From positions 1 through 61,830 of the IMG/VR virus record IMGVR_UViG_3300008111_000057: 61,830 nt of DNA; one strand, given 5' to 3'. A program made the position numbers and the translations under genes. This DNA is from a virus. The stretch's first letter is position 1. Every line of letters begins with the position of its first letter. Under the pieces are notes generated by a model. That model searched no databases, had not been told where the DNA came from, and saw only the letters and a list, made by a program, of their open reading frames with translations. Shown piece after piece: positions 1-8,393 of this stretch.

Positions 1-966
1 AAGCTTCTAAAGTTCGATACAGATATGGCGTTAAATCCAATCTTGGATCCGCAGCCATCGGAAGATCCGGTGCTTGCGGGTGAGGAGTCTGCATCATGCC
101 CCCCACTAGTTTAGAAAATGCAGCGTATGCACCCTGCAATTCGTTCACCATCCTGAACGGAAAGCCGGATAGCATTTCCGCTCTTTCCTCATCTGTTTTA
201 GATGGGAAAAGATATTTCAGTGCTTCAATGCTATCAACCCCTAACTCTTGAAGGTTTCTTACAACAATTGAGTTGTTAAGAATATCTTGCGTCGAGTCCT
301 CGTAAACAGGGCCTAGCCAACGCCATAGAACTGTTATGTCTCCGTCTGGAATTAACCCCACCACATTAGGCGGAATCATCTGTGTTTCAATGCATGCCAT
401 CATGATTTGTTTGAGCTTTTGCTCATACATTTGCATGGCTTGCTTGTACATCTCCTGTTGTTCAGGAGGTGCGCTAGGTTCGAGTGCAATTGGCTTTTCG
501 AGTTTTGCAGCTTGAGCTAGGGTTGTTTTAAAGATCTGTTCTTCTTGGTAAATAATTAATTCAAAACACCGACAAATACCATGTTCATAAATAGCATTTG
601 CTTTTTTCTTGGTTGTTGCAGCAACACGACCGAACAGTGATTTGTATTCAGTTGCGGTGACGCCAGCAGAAATAGAAAGCTCGTCAACACCACCAAGTGC
701 CGTACGAATCTCTTCTCGATACTGTCGACCAAATGCGTTTTGGTCTCCCGTGATTGCGTCGGGAACAATGTAACCAACACGATCGTTTGGCTCCAGGTTC
801 GCAATAACGCGTGGCACTCTGATCTGAGCTTCCATGCCACGACTGACGGGATCAGCCTTGAACATGGATGCACTCATAGGTGATTGGCTAGCAAACCCTG
901 AGTTAGCGGCAATCGAAGGACGCTGGATCGCCATGTCACCGCCGGACTCCATCAGGTCGGTTTTGG
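1..966 (-). CDS. portal protein, C-terminal part (runs off window)
   Basis: An open minus-strand frame runs from about 966 off the left edge without a stop, about 320 codons. It is +1 relative to the upstream frame that encodes the N-terminal part (936-1535). The translation reads as a coherent virion protein, with stretches such as ESGGDMAIQRPSI, REEIRTALGGVDELS and a charged helix around VAATTKKKANAIYEHG. This suits the stem/wing part of a portal, the dodecameric ring through which DNA is packaged. The first ATG in this frame is at 952, but the protein is probably continuous with the N-terminal part. Portal identity is inferred from context (same operon downstream of TerL) and general character, not from a diagnostic motif. 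Confidence 0.6.
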
Positions 967-1535
967 GACGTGATGACAACAGTGTCAAAGTTAAGTTCAG
1001 ATTCAGAATGAGTCTCTTCAATTGAATCTGCTTTAATTGACAAACGAATGTATCTCTTTGCTCCAGGGCTGTAAGCGTTGTTAACGCCGGGGGTATTGGT
1101 AAGACTCTTCATCTGGATGTCACCAAAGCCATTCATGGCTTTGCGCACCTTATAGCTGTAGATGATTACAACTTCGTCCAGTTCGCCATCAACGTTGTAA
1201 TAGGAACGATATTCGTGTTTACGGAAATAATACAGACGGTAATTGTTTTTAGTAGGACGGATGTAAAAAAGTCCTTGGCCATCACAGATGAAATACTCCC
1301 AAATGGAATCAAGTCTCGTATCAAGCTTGTTGTATTTGCAAACACGATCAAGGAAGTCTTTACGTTGTGAACCGAAGTTATCTTGGGATGGGAAGAATTC
1401 AACTCCTTGGCGAATACCAAAGAGTTTCATCTGTGCAATATGGGACGCGACAATGCCTGTGTCAACGACAACGCCACTATCTCGATCAAGATAAGCGTTG
1501 ACAATTTCTTGAAGTCTGGCTTTAGCGTCCGCCAT
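936..1535 (-). CDS. portal protein, N-terminal part, apparently frameshifted
   Basis: 199 residues from ATG. It begins with a helical MADAKARLQEIVNAYLDRD segment followed by mixed alpha/beta sequence (ICDGQGLFYIRPTKNNYR, VDGELDEVVIIYSYKV). It stops at TGA after VITSQNRPDGVRR, whereas the +1 frame continues sensibly for more than 300 codons. A whole portal of 500 residues or more would be the usual size, so this looks like the first third of one gene. The switch lies upstream of 936, probably near a CCCAAAACC run at 959-967. Either a programmed or natural frameshift or a base error in the assembly would explain it. Confidence 0.6.
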   Translation of the reverse strand: MADAKARLQEIVNAYLDRDSGVVVDTGIVASHIAQMKLFGIRQGVEFFPSQDNFGSQRKDFLDRVCKYNKLDTRLDSIWEYFICDGQGLFYIRPTKNNYRLYYFRKHEYRSYYNVDGELDEVVIIYSYKVRKAMNGFGDIQMKSLTNTPGVNNAYSPGAKRYIRLSIKADSIEETHSESELNFDTVVITSQNRPDGVRR

Positions 1536-1570
1536 TATTTACTTTGGTTATTGAGTAATACTAGCAGGTT

Positions 1571-1981
1571 TTAAGAAACCGTCATATTCGAAAAACCTGC
1601 GGGTAAAGTGCCGCGATAAAACGTTGCGTTTGCTGCGTTTGCACCGTTGGGTAGATAGCTCATCGCCGCACCATTCCCTGGGGCACTTGGGTCATAACGC
1701 CCACCCATCTGCGCCATAGCGCCGTAAAGATTGCTGGAACCAAACGGACTACCTGCCATTGGAAGCTGAGGGAATCCTGGGGCTCCTGGCATTGGCTGCG
1801 GTTGCCCTGGGCCATAGACGTCATCAATGTTCTTGCGATTCTCACCGGGAAGAATAGGCTTGTCTTTATTCTTTGCACCCGGAATTTGAAAACGAGGATC
1901 AAACGGACTTGCGGCCATTGCTCCTGAATTGCCTAAACCTGTGCCGTAAAAACCACCGGGCTGCGTGAAATAATTTTGCAC
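1571..1981 (-). CDS. Pro/Gly-rich protein of unknown function, virion operon
   Basis: 136 residues, very rich in Pro, Gly, Ala, Met and Asn (for example PGQPQPMPGAPGFPQLP), with low complexity and no recognisable domain. It lies between the portal and the AbrB-like gene in the minus-strand virion operon, so a structural or scaffolding-like role is possible. Composition suggests a disordered protein. I do not recognise a family. Confidence 0.6.
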   Translation of the reverse strand: MQNYFTQPGGFYGTGLGNSGAMAASPFDPRFQIPGAKNKDKPILPGENRKNIDDVYGPGQPQPMPGAPGFPQLPMAGSPFGSSNLYGAMAQMGGRYDPSAPGNGAAMSYLPNGANAANATFYRGTLPAGFSNMTVS

Positions 1982-2009
1982 TCTAAATACTTCCGCTATT
2001 GGAACTATT

Positions 2010-2192
2010 CTACTCTTCTATAACTTCGTAGCCAGCGGCATCATTGACTTTGGTGATGATAATGCCAGTGCCACGTACATCCCAATTAAGGACGTCGCCT
2101 TCTTGCCAGCCAAGCTCTTCGACTACTTCGTCGGGAAACGTGATGTACTGGTCTCCGTTCTCATCCTCTTGGACTTCGAGAATGTAACTCAT
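2010..2192 (-). CDS. AbrB/SpoVT-like small protein
   Basis: 60 residues. The pattern ITFPDEVVEELGWQEGD, followed by LNWDVRGTGIIITKV, matches the swapped-hairpin AbrB/MazE fold (a short beta strand, 'P..v...lg...GD', then two beta strands). Proteins of this fold bind DNA as dimers, often as regulators or antitoxins; no toxin is adjacent. Its start overlaps the end of the upstream gene by 4 nt (2189-2192), indicating translational coupling. Fold assignment is fairly good; its role in the phage is unknown. Confidence 0.65.
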   Translation of the reverse strand: MSYILEVQEDENGDQYITFPDEVVEELGWQEGDVLNWDVRGTGIIITKVNDAAGYEVIEE

Positions 2193-2491
2193 TTTGATTC
2201 GAGCAATTTCTCCATTAGCTTATCAAGCTTATTGTTGATTTGATTGAAGTTGTCGTGCATTTGCTGGATTTCTCTTAGGAAGTCTACCTTAAGAACGTAA
2301 TCTAAAGGCATGCGTTTTAAGTCGTCTTCCAAAACGTCAATCCTTCGTTTCTGCGAGCCGATGTAATTGAAAGCTTGTTGGATTTGGTCGTTTTGTCTTC
2401 CAAGGATTTTACCTGCAACCCAACTGCCACCGGTAATAGCGGATACAACGGCCGTTAAACCGATAGCAATGTATTCAGGCCCCACGACCAA
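2189..2491 (-). CDS. small membrane protein with coiled coil
   Basis: 100 residues. An N-terminal hydrophobic segment (about residues 6-28, IAIGLTAVVSAITGGSWVAG) is followed by a long charged heptad-like helix (residues 35-100) ending in Lys. This one-TM plus coiled-coil layout resembles inner-membrane spanins and some holin-like or YtxH-like phage proteins. It lies just downstream of the large terminase. Membrane topology is inferred and function unproven. Confidence 0.6.
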   Translation of the reverse strand: MVVGPEYIAIGLTAVVSAITGGSWVAGKILGRQNDQIQQAFNYIGSQKRRIDVLEDDLKRMPLDYVLKVDFLREIQQMHDNFNQINNKLDKLMEKLLESK

Positions 2492-2516
2492 ATTCGCTTT
2501 TTTCTAATTCTAAGGT

Positions 2517-4043
2517 TCAGTAATCGACGTGGAGTTTTCCTTTGCGCATTAATCCGTTAATCATCCAGACTAAAGCATCAACGCAGTCATCATGACTGCT
2601 GACACCAAAGTTTGTCAGCTCTTCAAACATCGCGGTGAAGTTGCGGTAGCGATTGAAGATCAGTTTGCGATCCTCAAACAAACCCATACAGCCACGGAAG
2701 CGTGCCAATTTATCGGCGCGGAATCCTTTGACGGGATGCCAATTCAAGTTGTAAAGGCTTTCATTGGTTAAACACACGCGTTTAAAATCGGCCTCCAAAG
2801 AAGCCTGGTATTGTACCGCTTCTGAATAAATGTCGCACGTTGAATATGTTGGGTAGTAATTGCCATTCTCATCTTGTCCAAGGATATTCCAATCATTGAG
2901 GAGTTCTTTGAGAGCATCAAGTTTCTCAAGGTTTCCCATAACACGTAATCGACGATAGTCGATGACATGAATGCGATCTCCAATGCGACCACCCAATACC
3001 ATGACGGTGTAGTCATTCTTCTCTTTGGTGCCCGCAGATAAGTCAACACCTACAGCAAGACAATCAAATTCAGTTGCAATCTCCGCTTTAACAATCAGTT
3101 CTGGTGCCAGAGATAATTCATTCTGCCTGACGACTTGATTCATGTACTGGAACGAGAAGGCAATTGGTGCTTGTCGTTTCTTTTCTTTTAAGTAGTCAAG
3201 TGACCACATGTCTGGCCAATATGAAACCTCTTCTCCCGTTTTAGGATCAGTAAGGATGGCAGATAACACAATCTGAAGCCAGTTGTTTTGTGTGTTAAAT
3301 GTCGTTGCATGGATGTCATCATGTCTGAAGCGAGTACCAAGGCAGATAGCCCTGGCTCCTTCAAACATGGTGGGTGCAATCACAGCATTCCAGTTATCCT
3401 GCATCTGTTTACGAATGTCAGGGTTGGAGATGTCTGCGGCAGATTTAATGGCGTCATCAATGATCACCAGGTGTGAACGCTTGGAGGTCACCGAGCCTTT
3501 GAGACCTGCGGCACAGAGTGTAAATTGTTCCTCACCCGTGGTATCAATGCCAGCAAACTTGTGATCGATTGACCAGTACTCATTACTGGTTACGTTCTTG
3601 AGAAGACGTACGGTTGGAAAGACTTCTTGGTACCGCTTGCTTTCAATGATGCGTTTAATGGTCGCCGACTTAGAACGTGCAATGTCAACCGTATAGGAGA
3701 GATAAAGAATTTGTAGTGGCTTCTTGGCTTGTGTATGAAGACCAATAGCCCATGCCGTGAACAAACCTAAGATTGTGGACTTAGCAGATCCACGTGGTGC
3801 CAGAAGATCAACATTGGGTCCTGCAATTTTTAAAAGACACGCACTATCTTCGCCTGTAACAAAATGACGATGCCATTCTTTATGATGCTGTGCAGGAGGT
3901 TTATCGGCTACGTAATCACAAAAGTATCCAAAGTCTTCTCTTGCTTTCTTTAGAGACTCAAGATTACGTGGTACACGAATTTGTTGCCTACGTGCAGCAG
4001 CTTGCGCGTTACGTCGATATGCAAGATGTTGATATGCAGGCAC
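2517..4043 (-). CDS. terL: terminase large subunit
   Basis: 508 residues. It is the ATPase-nuclease that cuts concatemeric DNA and drives it into the prohead through the portal. Walker A is LLAPRGSAKST (residues about 80-90), Walker B is HLVIIDDAIKSA (about 190), and a motif near GTRFRHDDIHA follows. The RNase H-fold nuclease half begins at VGVDLSAGTKEKNDYT and retains a late HDDCVDALVW motif that supplies catalytic acidic residues. Length and motif order fit intact phage large terminases. It sits downstream of a candidate small terminase and upstream of the portal in transcription order. Confidence 0.95.
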   Translation of the reverse strand: MPAYQHLAYRRNAQAAARRQQIRVPRNLESLKKAREDFGYFCDYVADKPPAQHHKEWHRHFVTGEDSACLLKIAGPNVDLLAPRGSAKSTILGLFTAWAIGLHTQAKKPLQILYLSYTVDIARSKSATIKRIIESKRYQEVFPTVRLLKNVTSNEYWSIDHKFAGIDTTGEEQFTLCAAGLKGSVTSKRSHLVIIDDAIKSAADISNPDIRKQMQDNWNAVIAPTMFEGARAICLGTRFRHDDIHATTFNTQNNWLQIVLSAILTDPKTGEEVSYWPDMWSLDYLKEKKRQAPIAFSFQYMNQVVRQNELSLAPELIVKAEIATEFDCLAVGVDLSAGTKEKNDYTVMVLGGRIGDRIHVIDYRRLRVMGNLEKLDALKELLNDWNILGQDENGNYYPTYSTCDIYSEAVQYQASLEADFKRVCLTNESLYNLNWHPVKGFRADKLARFRGCMGLFEDRKLIFNRYRNFTAMFEELTNFGVSSHDDCVDALVWMINGLMRKGKLHVDY

Positions 4044-4070
4044 AATAAGTAATCAGCTAGTAACTGAATA

Positions 4071-4460
4071 CTACTTCATTCGTTGACGTTTTTGTTTTTC
4101 CTCTTCTGTGCTTGGTACTGGCGTGCCTTTTCCAAAGCTGCTTGGTGCTTGTCTTTGTCCGACATTGGGCTGTTGTCCTGGTTGCGTGCTTCCCGTTCTT
4201 TGAGGTGCGCCAGGATTTGGGGAAGCTGTTGGCGGTTGGTTTCCATTCTGTTCATTACGTGTTTCTGCAACAGCGCTCAATACTCTTGCGCCTTCGGCTG
4301 CAGGACTTTTAGCTTCACCACCAATGGGTGCTCCTTGTAATTCACGACGTCCACCAAACCGATTTCGATTCTCCTGCAATCTTTGCACAGCAGCACCAAG
4401 GCTACCAGCAAGCATTGCGTCGTTCCCTTGGTCGGTAGTTGGTTGTGGTGAATTCATCAT
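4071..4460 (-). CDS. disordered Gln/Pro-rich protein, unknown
   Basis: 129 residues, strongly enriched in Gln, Pro, Asn and Arg (for example NGNQPPTASPNPGAPQRTG), with no predicted globular domain. It lies between the candidate small terminase and the large terminase with short spacers, so it is probably translated from the same transcript. Function unknown. Confidence 0.6.
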   Translation of the reverse strand: MMNSPQPTTDQGNDAMLAGSLGAAVQRLQENRNRFGGRRELQGAPIGGEAKSPAAEGARVLSAVAETRNEQNGNQPPTASPNPGAPQRTGSTQPGQQPNVGQRQAPSSFGKGTPVPSTEEEKQKRQRMK

Positions 4461-4474
4461 ATGTGTATTTTAAC

Positions 4475-5101
4475 TTAACTGTCTTCGTACTGCATTTTGG
4501 CCCAAATACTCATGGACGCTTCTTCCAAGGGGATTTCAATTGGGTCATCTTTGAAGATAATTTGTAATTCACGTAGAGCACGATCTGCACCAGCCATTAG
4601 CAATCCTTTGCGATCACGGCTAGATGTGAATAGTTCAATCTGCGCAATAGTGCCACGTAATTCTTTTTGCATGCCAGCAATACGTGCCACGCCAGCATCA
4701 CGTTTGACAACACCGTTATCAACGTCTTCTCGTAACTTACGGATATCTTCCTGCATCTCCTCAATTTCATAGAGGAGTTTCTTGCGATGATCCGGCTTTT
4801 TGTAATGGGATTTAACCCATAAATCACACGCAGAAATACTACCTCCATAGCCAAGGAATCTGGCATAGAGATAGCATTCAATCACCGAGAAAGTTTCCTC
4901 GGCAAAACTACAAAACGCATCTTGATCTGAAGACGTTAAGTTGTCGACCCATTGGTCAAACAACTCAATATCGATAGCCTCGTTGCGCCTGGTTGTAGTC
5001 TCTGGCTTCTTCTGTATCTTTGAATTGCTGGCCTTGCTCTGCGGAAGTGCGTTGTTCAGACGCACCTTTGCCGATGGTTTCGCGTTCTTGGGTTCCAGCA
5101 T
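4475..5101 (-). CDS. candidate terminase small subunit
   Basis: 208 residues from the first ATG; the convincing part starts around residue 45 (IDIELFDQWVDNLTSSDQ). It contains a helical DNA-binding-like segment (SACDLWVKSHYKKPDHRK), a long coiled-coil region (EIEEMQEDIRKLREDVD) and an acidic C terminus. Position before TerL, size and the helix/coiled-coil layout suit a small terminase, which recognises DNA for packaging, but no signature motif is decisive. Its first about 45 codons overlap the 84-residue gene 4965-5219 in a +1 relation, so the true start or an N-terminal fusion is uncertain. Confidence 0.55.
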   Translation of the reverse strand: MLEPKNAKPSAKVRLNNALPQSKASNSKIQKKPETTTRRNEAIDIELFDQWVDNLTSSDQDAFCSFAEETFSVIECYLYARFLGYGGSISACDLWVKSHYKKPDHRKKLLYEIEEMQEDIRKLREDVDNGVVKRDAGVARIAGMQKELRGTIAQIELFTSSRDRKGLLMAGADRALRELQIIFKDDPIEIPLEEASMSIWAKMQYEDS

Positions 5102-5219
5102 CTTCTAATTTTTTCTTGGAAAAACTATAAGCCACTTCAGCGGCCTGTCGATATTTGTCAATATCAAACGGGTCGTCCTCAGTTGTTTTATTAACTTGGC
5201 CGGGAGGCAACGTTGTCAT
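4965..5219 (-). CDS. small charged protein overlapping the candidate small terminase
   Basis: 84 residues, highly charged and Gln/Glu/Arg-rich (EGQQF-like runs, TEEARDYNQAQRGYRY at the end), starting MTTLPPGQVNKTTEDDP. It shares 137 nt with the next gene in another frame. Both readings look protein-like near the junction, which suggests either true overlapping genes or one protein made by a +1 shift from this frame into 4475-5101. Function unknown. Confidence 0.5.
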   Translation of the reverse strand: MTTLPPGQVNKTTEDDPFDIDKYRQAAEVAYSFSKKKLEDAGTQERETIGKGASEQRTSAEQGQQFKDTEEARDYNQAQRGYRY

Positions 5220-5239
5220 GGCTTATAACTGCCTCAAGA

Positions 5240-5416
5240 TTAGAAATTAGACATCATGCTAGCGAGACCCTGTTGGAAAATGTCACGACGACCTTCAACA
5301 GACTTCTGACGTTGCTGGCGACCTTTAGATGCTTCAAGGCGGTTAAGAAGAGCCTCAAAATTATTAAGGTCAAAATTAGTGGCGGTATCAGTACCGGTAT
5401 TTGTAAGAGCGTTCAT
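5240..5416 (-). CDS. 58-residue small protein, tandem paralogue 1
   Basis: Translates as MNALTNTGTDTATNFDLNNF, then a basic helical segment EASKGRQQRQKSVEGRRD and the ending LASMMSNF. It is about 85-90 % identical to its neighbour at 5446-5625, so the two are a tandem duplication. It lies in the virion operon. High helical content and conserved ends suggest a small structural or scaffold-like peptide; no known domain. Confidence 0.7.
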   Translation of the reverse strand: MNALTNTGTDTATNFDLNNFEALLNRLEASKGRQQRQKSVEGRRDIFQQGLASMMSNF

Positions 5417-5445
5417 TTTACTCTTTCTTTAATAAAGGTTTAAAA

Positions 5446-5625
5446 TCAGAAGTTGGACATCATGCTGGCAAGACCTTGTTGGAAGATGTCACGACGACCT
5501 TCAACAGACTTCTGACGCTGTTGGCGACCTTTAGATGCTTCGAGACGCTGAAGGAGTTGTTCGAAGTTGTTAAGGTCAAAATTAGTAGCAGAATCGCTAC
5601 CGGTATCAGTGAGAGCGTTAGTCAT
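5446..5625 (-). CDS. 59-residue small protein, tandem paralogue 2
   Basis: Translates as MTNALTDTGSDSATNFDL, then the same core as the gene at 5240-5416 (LEASKGRQQRQKSVEGRR ending in LASMMSNF). Most DNA differences between the copies are synonymous or conservative, showing that both have been kept as coding sequence. Function unknown. Confidence 0.7.
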   Translation of the reverse strand: MTNALTDTGSDSATNFDLNNFEQLLQRLEASKGRQQRQKSVEGRRDIFQQGLASMMSNF

Positions 5626-5668
5626 TTGTTATTAACCAATTGTAGGTCTCTAAGTATTATAAACAGAC

Positions 5669-6652
5669 TTAACCAAAGGCAATACCAAGTAAGTTGTACA
5701 TCTTCTGATTAGCATCCATCCTGGCGATGTCTTTATCCGCTTCCGTACGAAGGCCCATGGTTTTGTAATCCCACTCGCCTTTCTTCTCTACGTTCTTAAG
5801 TGAGTAGCTACCTTCAATATCGGCCACGTCTTTCAAGCCAGCGTTAATGATCTCCTGAAGCCTAGCTTTTTTATCCCCTTCGATTGTGGCAACTGCAGTG
5901 CGCCAGCGCTCTTCGGAATCTGTGGCATACTTGGTTCCTTCAAGAGTACGGTCGTAGCCGTAATTGGATGCATCTCTTTGAATCTTTGCAATTTCTTCGG
6001 CAGATTTTGCGCGAATACGATCGCTTTCTAATCCAAAACCTCCTTGAAGATCAGCCTTTTCAAGTTCTGTTTTAGAAATTTGTTCCCAGGCAAATAAGCC
6101 GCCTCCGTTTGCCTCATCGTTATTAGTAACGCCCCCTGCTTCCGCTTCTCCAGTTCCACTTGTTACTTGGTTCAGCGTGTCTTTATTTGTTTGATAGTAT
6201 TGCTTACCGCTGTCAGCTAACTTGATGCCTTTGTCTTCAAGTTTATCTTTTAGATCCGCCAAGGATCTACCACTACCCGTTGCAATAGCTTCAAGCTCTT
6301 TGGCGCCAGCTTTATTGCCTTTTACTTCGTATTTAACACCACCAACCATAATTGTTGTGGTGTTTGATTTATTGTTAGCTTTTGGTTTGTCCTCTTCTTT
6401 TTGATTTTGTTTAGTTGACGGAACAATAGGCTGAAGAATAGGTTTAACAATAGGTTGGATTGTAGGTTTATTTTGCGCAGGCTTATTAGGCTTGTTGTCC
6501 TCCTTCTTGGGTTGGATATTAGGTTTGTTATCAGCAGGCTTATTAGGCTTGTTATCCTCCTTCTTAGGTTGGATATTAGGTTTGTTTTCAGCAGGCTTGT
6601 TAGGCTTGCTCTCCTCTTTCTTAGGTTGGATGTTGGGTTTATTTTTTGACAT
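5669..6652 (-). CDS. repeat-containing virion-operon protein
   Basis: 327 residues. Residues about 4-65 are a basic, Pro/Lys/Asn-rich tandem repeat of the type KPNIQPKKEDNKPNKPA. The middle (about 98-160) looks like a small alpha/beta domain (TIMVGGVKYEVKGNKAGAKE). The C-terminal half is helical and charged (KARLQEIINAGLKDVADIEG) and ends KMYNLLGIAFG. The helical tail resembles assembly proteins, and the repeat is probably a flexible linker or nucleic-acid-binding arm. No family recognised. Confidence 0.65.
   Translation of the reverse strand: MSKNKPNIQPKKEESKPNKPAENKPNIQPKKEDNKPNKPADNKPNIQPKKEDNKPNKPAQNKPTIQPIVKPILQPIVPSTKQNQKEEDKPKANNKSNTTTIMVGGVKYEVKGNKAGAKELEAIATGSGRSLADLKDKLEDKGIKLADSGKQYYQTNKDTLNQVTSGTGEAEAGGVTNNDEANGGGLFAWEQISKTELEKADLQGGFGLESDRIRAKSAEEIAKIQRDASNYGYDRTLEGTKYATDSEERWRTAVATIEGDKKARLQEIINAGLKDVADIEGSYSLKNVEKKGEWDYKTMGLRTEADKDIARMDANQKMYNLLGIAFG
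6455..6645 (-). repeat. intragenic tandem repeat encoding Lys/Pro/Asn arms
   Basis: About three imperfect copies of a 54-bp unit at the 5' end of the gene 5669-6652, each encoding a segment like NKPNIQPKKEDNKPNKPA. Unit-to-unit identity at DNA level is high, so recent expansion or contraction by slippage or recombination is likely. Confidence 0.75.
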
Positions 6653-6662
6653 GAGTTATCTC

Positions 6663-7328
6663 CTATGCGCTAGGTAAGTACTTGCTTTGGAATGTACTTG
6701 TTGCAGCATTCCCATATCTACCTGTTAGTTTACCAGTACTGTCTCTTTCAGGTGTACCAAAAATATCAGCAAGTAGCTGTTGGTTCGGCGTCATTACTTT
6801 GCCGCTGGCAATCATGTCAGCCTTGAGTAAGTTCTCAAAAGCTGCACCGCTTCGAATATTTTCTGCTCTAGCTCGATCAGCAAAACGATCGTAGTCTTCA
6901 GGACTGTATCCAATGCCCTGTTGCCGATATAAATTACTAGCAATATCTTGGAAGTTATCTCGGTAGTAATCAATAGGTTTGTTATAGCTTTTTGCTAAAC
7001 GCTTTTGAATAAACTCAGGATTACTAAATGCACCTTCTTGGGCTTCAAGATAAGCTTCGAATGCACCACGATCACCTGCATCTCTTAAACTCTGTGCTTC
7101 ACGCAGGATCCTACGTTTTTTAAGAGGAGTAGCACGTACTTGATCAAGGGCGTAATCTTGAAGCTCTTCTTCCCTTGGTGTCAAGCCGTATTCAAGAGGC
7201 TCACCGCCGCCGCCAAATAACCCGCCAAGGCCACCAAGTAGGCCACCTGCAGCCGCACCCCAGGGGCCAAGCGACATGCCTGCTAACGCACCACTAGAGG
7301 CACCACTTAACCCACCCTGCCAAGACAT
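6663..7328 (-). CDS. Gly-rich N-terminus virion protein, unknown
   Basis: 221 residues. An N-terminal Gly/Ala/Leu-rich hydrophobic segment (residues about 8-42, GALAGMSLGPWGAAAGGLLG) precedes a helical soluble part (REEELQDYALDQVRA) and DYYRDNFQDIASNLYRQQG. Glycine-zipper-like N termini recur in neighbouring genes of this operon, suggesting proteins that ride in the virion and may contact membranes during infection. That role is inference. Confidence 0.65.
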   Translation of the reverse strand: MSWQGGLSGASSGALAGMSLGPWGAAAGGLLGGLGGLFGGGGEPLEYGLTPREEELQDYALDQVRATPLKKRRILREAQSLRDAGDRGAFEAYLEAQEGAFSNPEFIQKRLAKSYNKPIDYYRDNFQDIASNLYRQQGIGYSPEDYDRFADRARAENIRSGAAFENLLKADMIASGKVMTPNQQLLADIFGTPERDSTGKLTGRYGNAATSTFQSKYLPSA

Positions 7329-7371
7329 AATGAACTACGCTCTCTTTCTTATTATTTTAAAGTGTTAACAC

Positions 7372-7881
7372 TTAGGCGAGGAAACCGGCAAGCTGTCCGT
7401 ACTGACCAATTGACGCAGGTGTGAGTCCACGTGCTCTGTATTCTTGTCGAAGATTTGGATCATTGGCACGAAGCTTGGCAATAGTGCGAGGAACTCTAAG
7501 TCGATTTGTAATATCTAAATTGTTTTCATATAAAGCAGATCCCCAGTCGGCATCCCGTTTGTCTGCCATGAAGTCAAGATAATCTTGACCTGCCTGTGTT
7601 CCTTGTGCATTGCCAAGTTGATTAAGGAGTGTATTGGCAATGCCACCAACAGCTTGCATGCCACCCCAAGAACCTAATCCACCTGCGCCAGGTGCGCTGC
7701 CAAACGCGGCTTGTCCTGCTGCGGACCCATCAATACTGGGGAATGAACCAAATGTACCCGCTGGTATATCAGCATTAAAAGCTGGAAGATTAAGTTGATC
7801 GGGTTTTGGGAAAGAATATTTTCCAGCTAGATCAAAATTACCAAACGTACCGGCTGGAATATTGGTGTGCCAATAAGACAT
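7372..7881 (-). CDS. virion-operon protein, unknown
   Basis: 169 residues. It carries an internal short repeat, NIPAGTFGNF near residue 8 and DIPAGTFGSF near residue 39, followed by a Gly-rich middle and a helical C terminus with LRVPRTIAKLRANDPNLRQ. No known domain. It follows the genes at 7893-8381 and 8394-9617 with short gaps, so it is part of the same transcript. Confidence 0.65.
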   Translation of the reverse strand: MSYWHTNIPAGTFGNFDLAGKYSFPKPDQLNLPAFNADIPAGTFGSFPSIDGSAAGQAAFGSAPGAGGLGSWGGMQAVGGIANTLLNQLGNAQGTQAGQDYLDFMADKRDADWGSALYENNLDITNRLRVPRTIAKLRANDPNLRQEYRARGLTPASIGQYGQLAGFLA

Positions 7882-7892
7882 TTTATTTTTCC

Positions 7893-8381
7893 TTAGACGT
7901 TAAAATTAATTCTACTGCTAAAGGGTTTGGAAGCCGTATTGCTATTTTGCATGGCTTGAATAACTGGATTAATAAAGTCAAACTTACGCGCCATTGCTTC
8001 ACCATATCGGTCAGGCATCTTCAGTACATTGGCAAAGATGTGACCCTTCATCGCACGTTCAGATGCTTTATCAGCCAGTTGATTCATAGGATCAACATAG
8101 GCTTGTGCTTGTAATGCAATAACACGTGGATCATTGGCAAGCATTGTTTGTACTTGTTGATCCTTGATTAATTTAGAAAATACAGAGGTTGGATCTTTAG
8201 GATCAAACGAGTCACCTCCACCGTACTGCGTTTGGTACTCCTTAACAATATCTGCATAGCTACCAGCAAGATTTGGATTGCCTGTTGCTTCTCCTGAAGT
8301 AGAACGCCAATCACCATAAGGCTGGTTCATGAAACCACCTTGGCCTCCTCCACCAAATAACCCACCAAAAAATCCTGCCAT
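7893..8381 (-). CDS. virion-operon protein, unknown
   Basis: 162 residues. The start AGFFGGLFGGGGQGGFMN is Gly/Phe-rich. The rest is mostly helical, with SKLIKDQQVQTMLANDPRV and NQLADKASERAMKGHIF. Such Gly-Phe N termini are shared loosely with the protein at 6663-7328. Function unknown. Confidence 0.65.
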   Translation of the reverse strand: MAGFFGGLFGGGGQGGFMNQPYGDWRSTSGEATGNPNLAGSYADIVKEYQTQYGGGDSFDPKDPTSVFSKLIKDQQVQTMLANDPRVIALQAQAYVDPMNQLADKASERAMKGHIFANVLKMPDRYGEAMARKFDFINPVIQAMQNSNTASKPFSSRINFNV

Positions 8382-8393
8382 TGTTCGTACCTA

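Larger units (their letters stand above)
5240..5625 (-). repeat. tandem gene duplication
   Basis: Two direct copies of a roughly 180-bp coding unit separated by a 29-bp spacer. They are most similar in the 3' half of the genes, where a block of about 60 nt starting GAAGGTCGTCGTGACAT is almost unchanged. Seen directly on the minus strand. Confidence 0.8.

Noticed and set aside
1-6. AAGCTT at the first base as a phage end or cohesive site
   Set aside because: It interrupts the portal gene and is simply a HindIII-type hexamer at the window border.
6222-6677. Plus-strand frames rich in Leu/Ile/Arg repeats opposite the Lys/Pro repeat gene
   Set aside because: They are antisense shadows of the KPNIQPKKE repeats on the minus strand.
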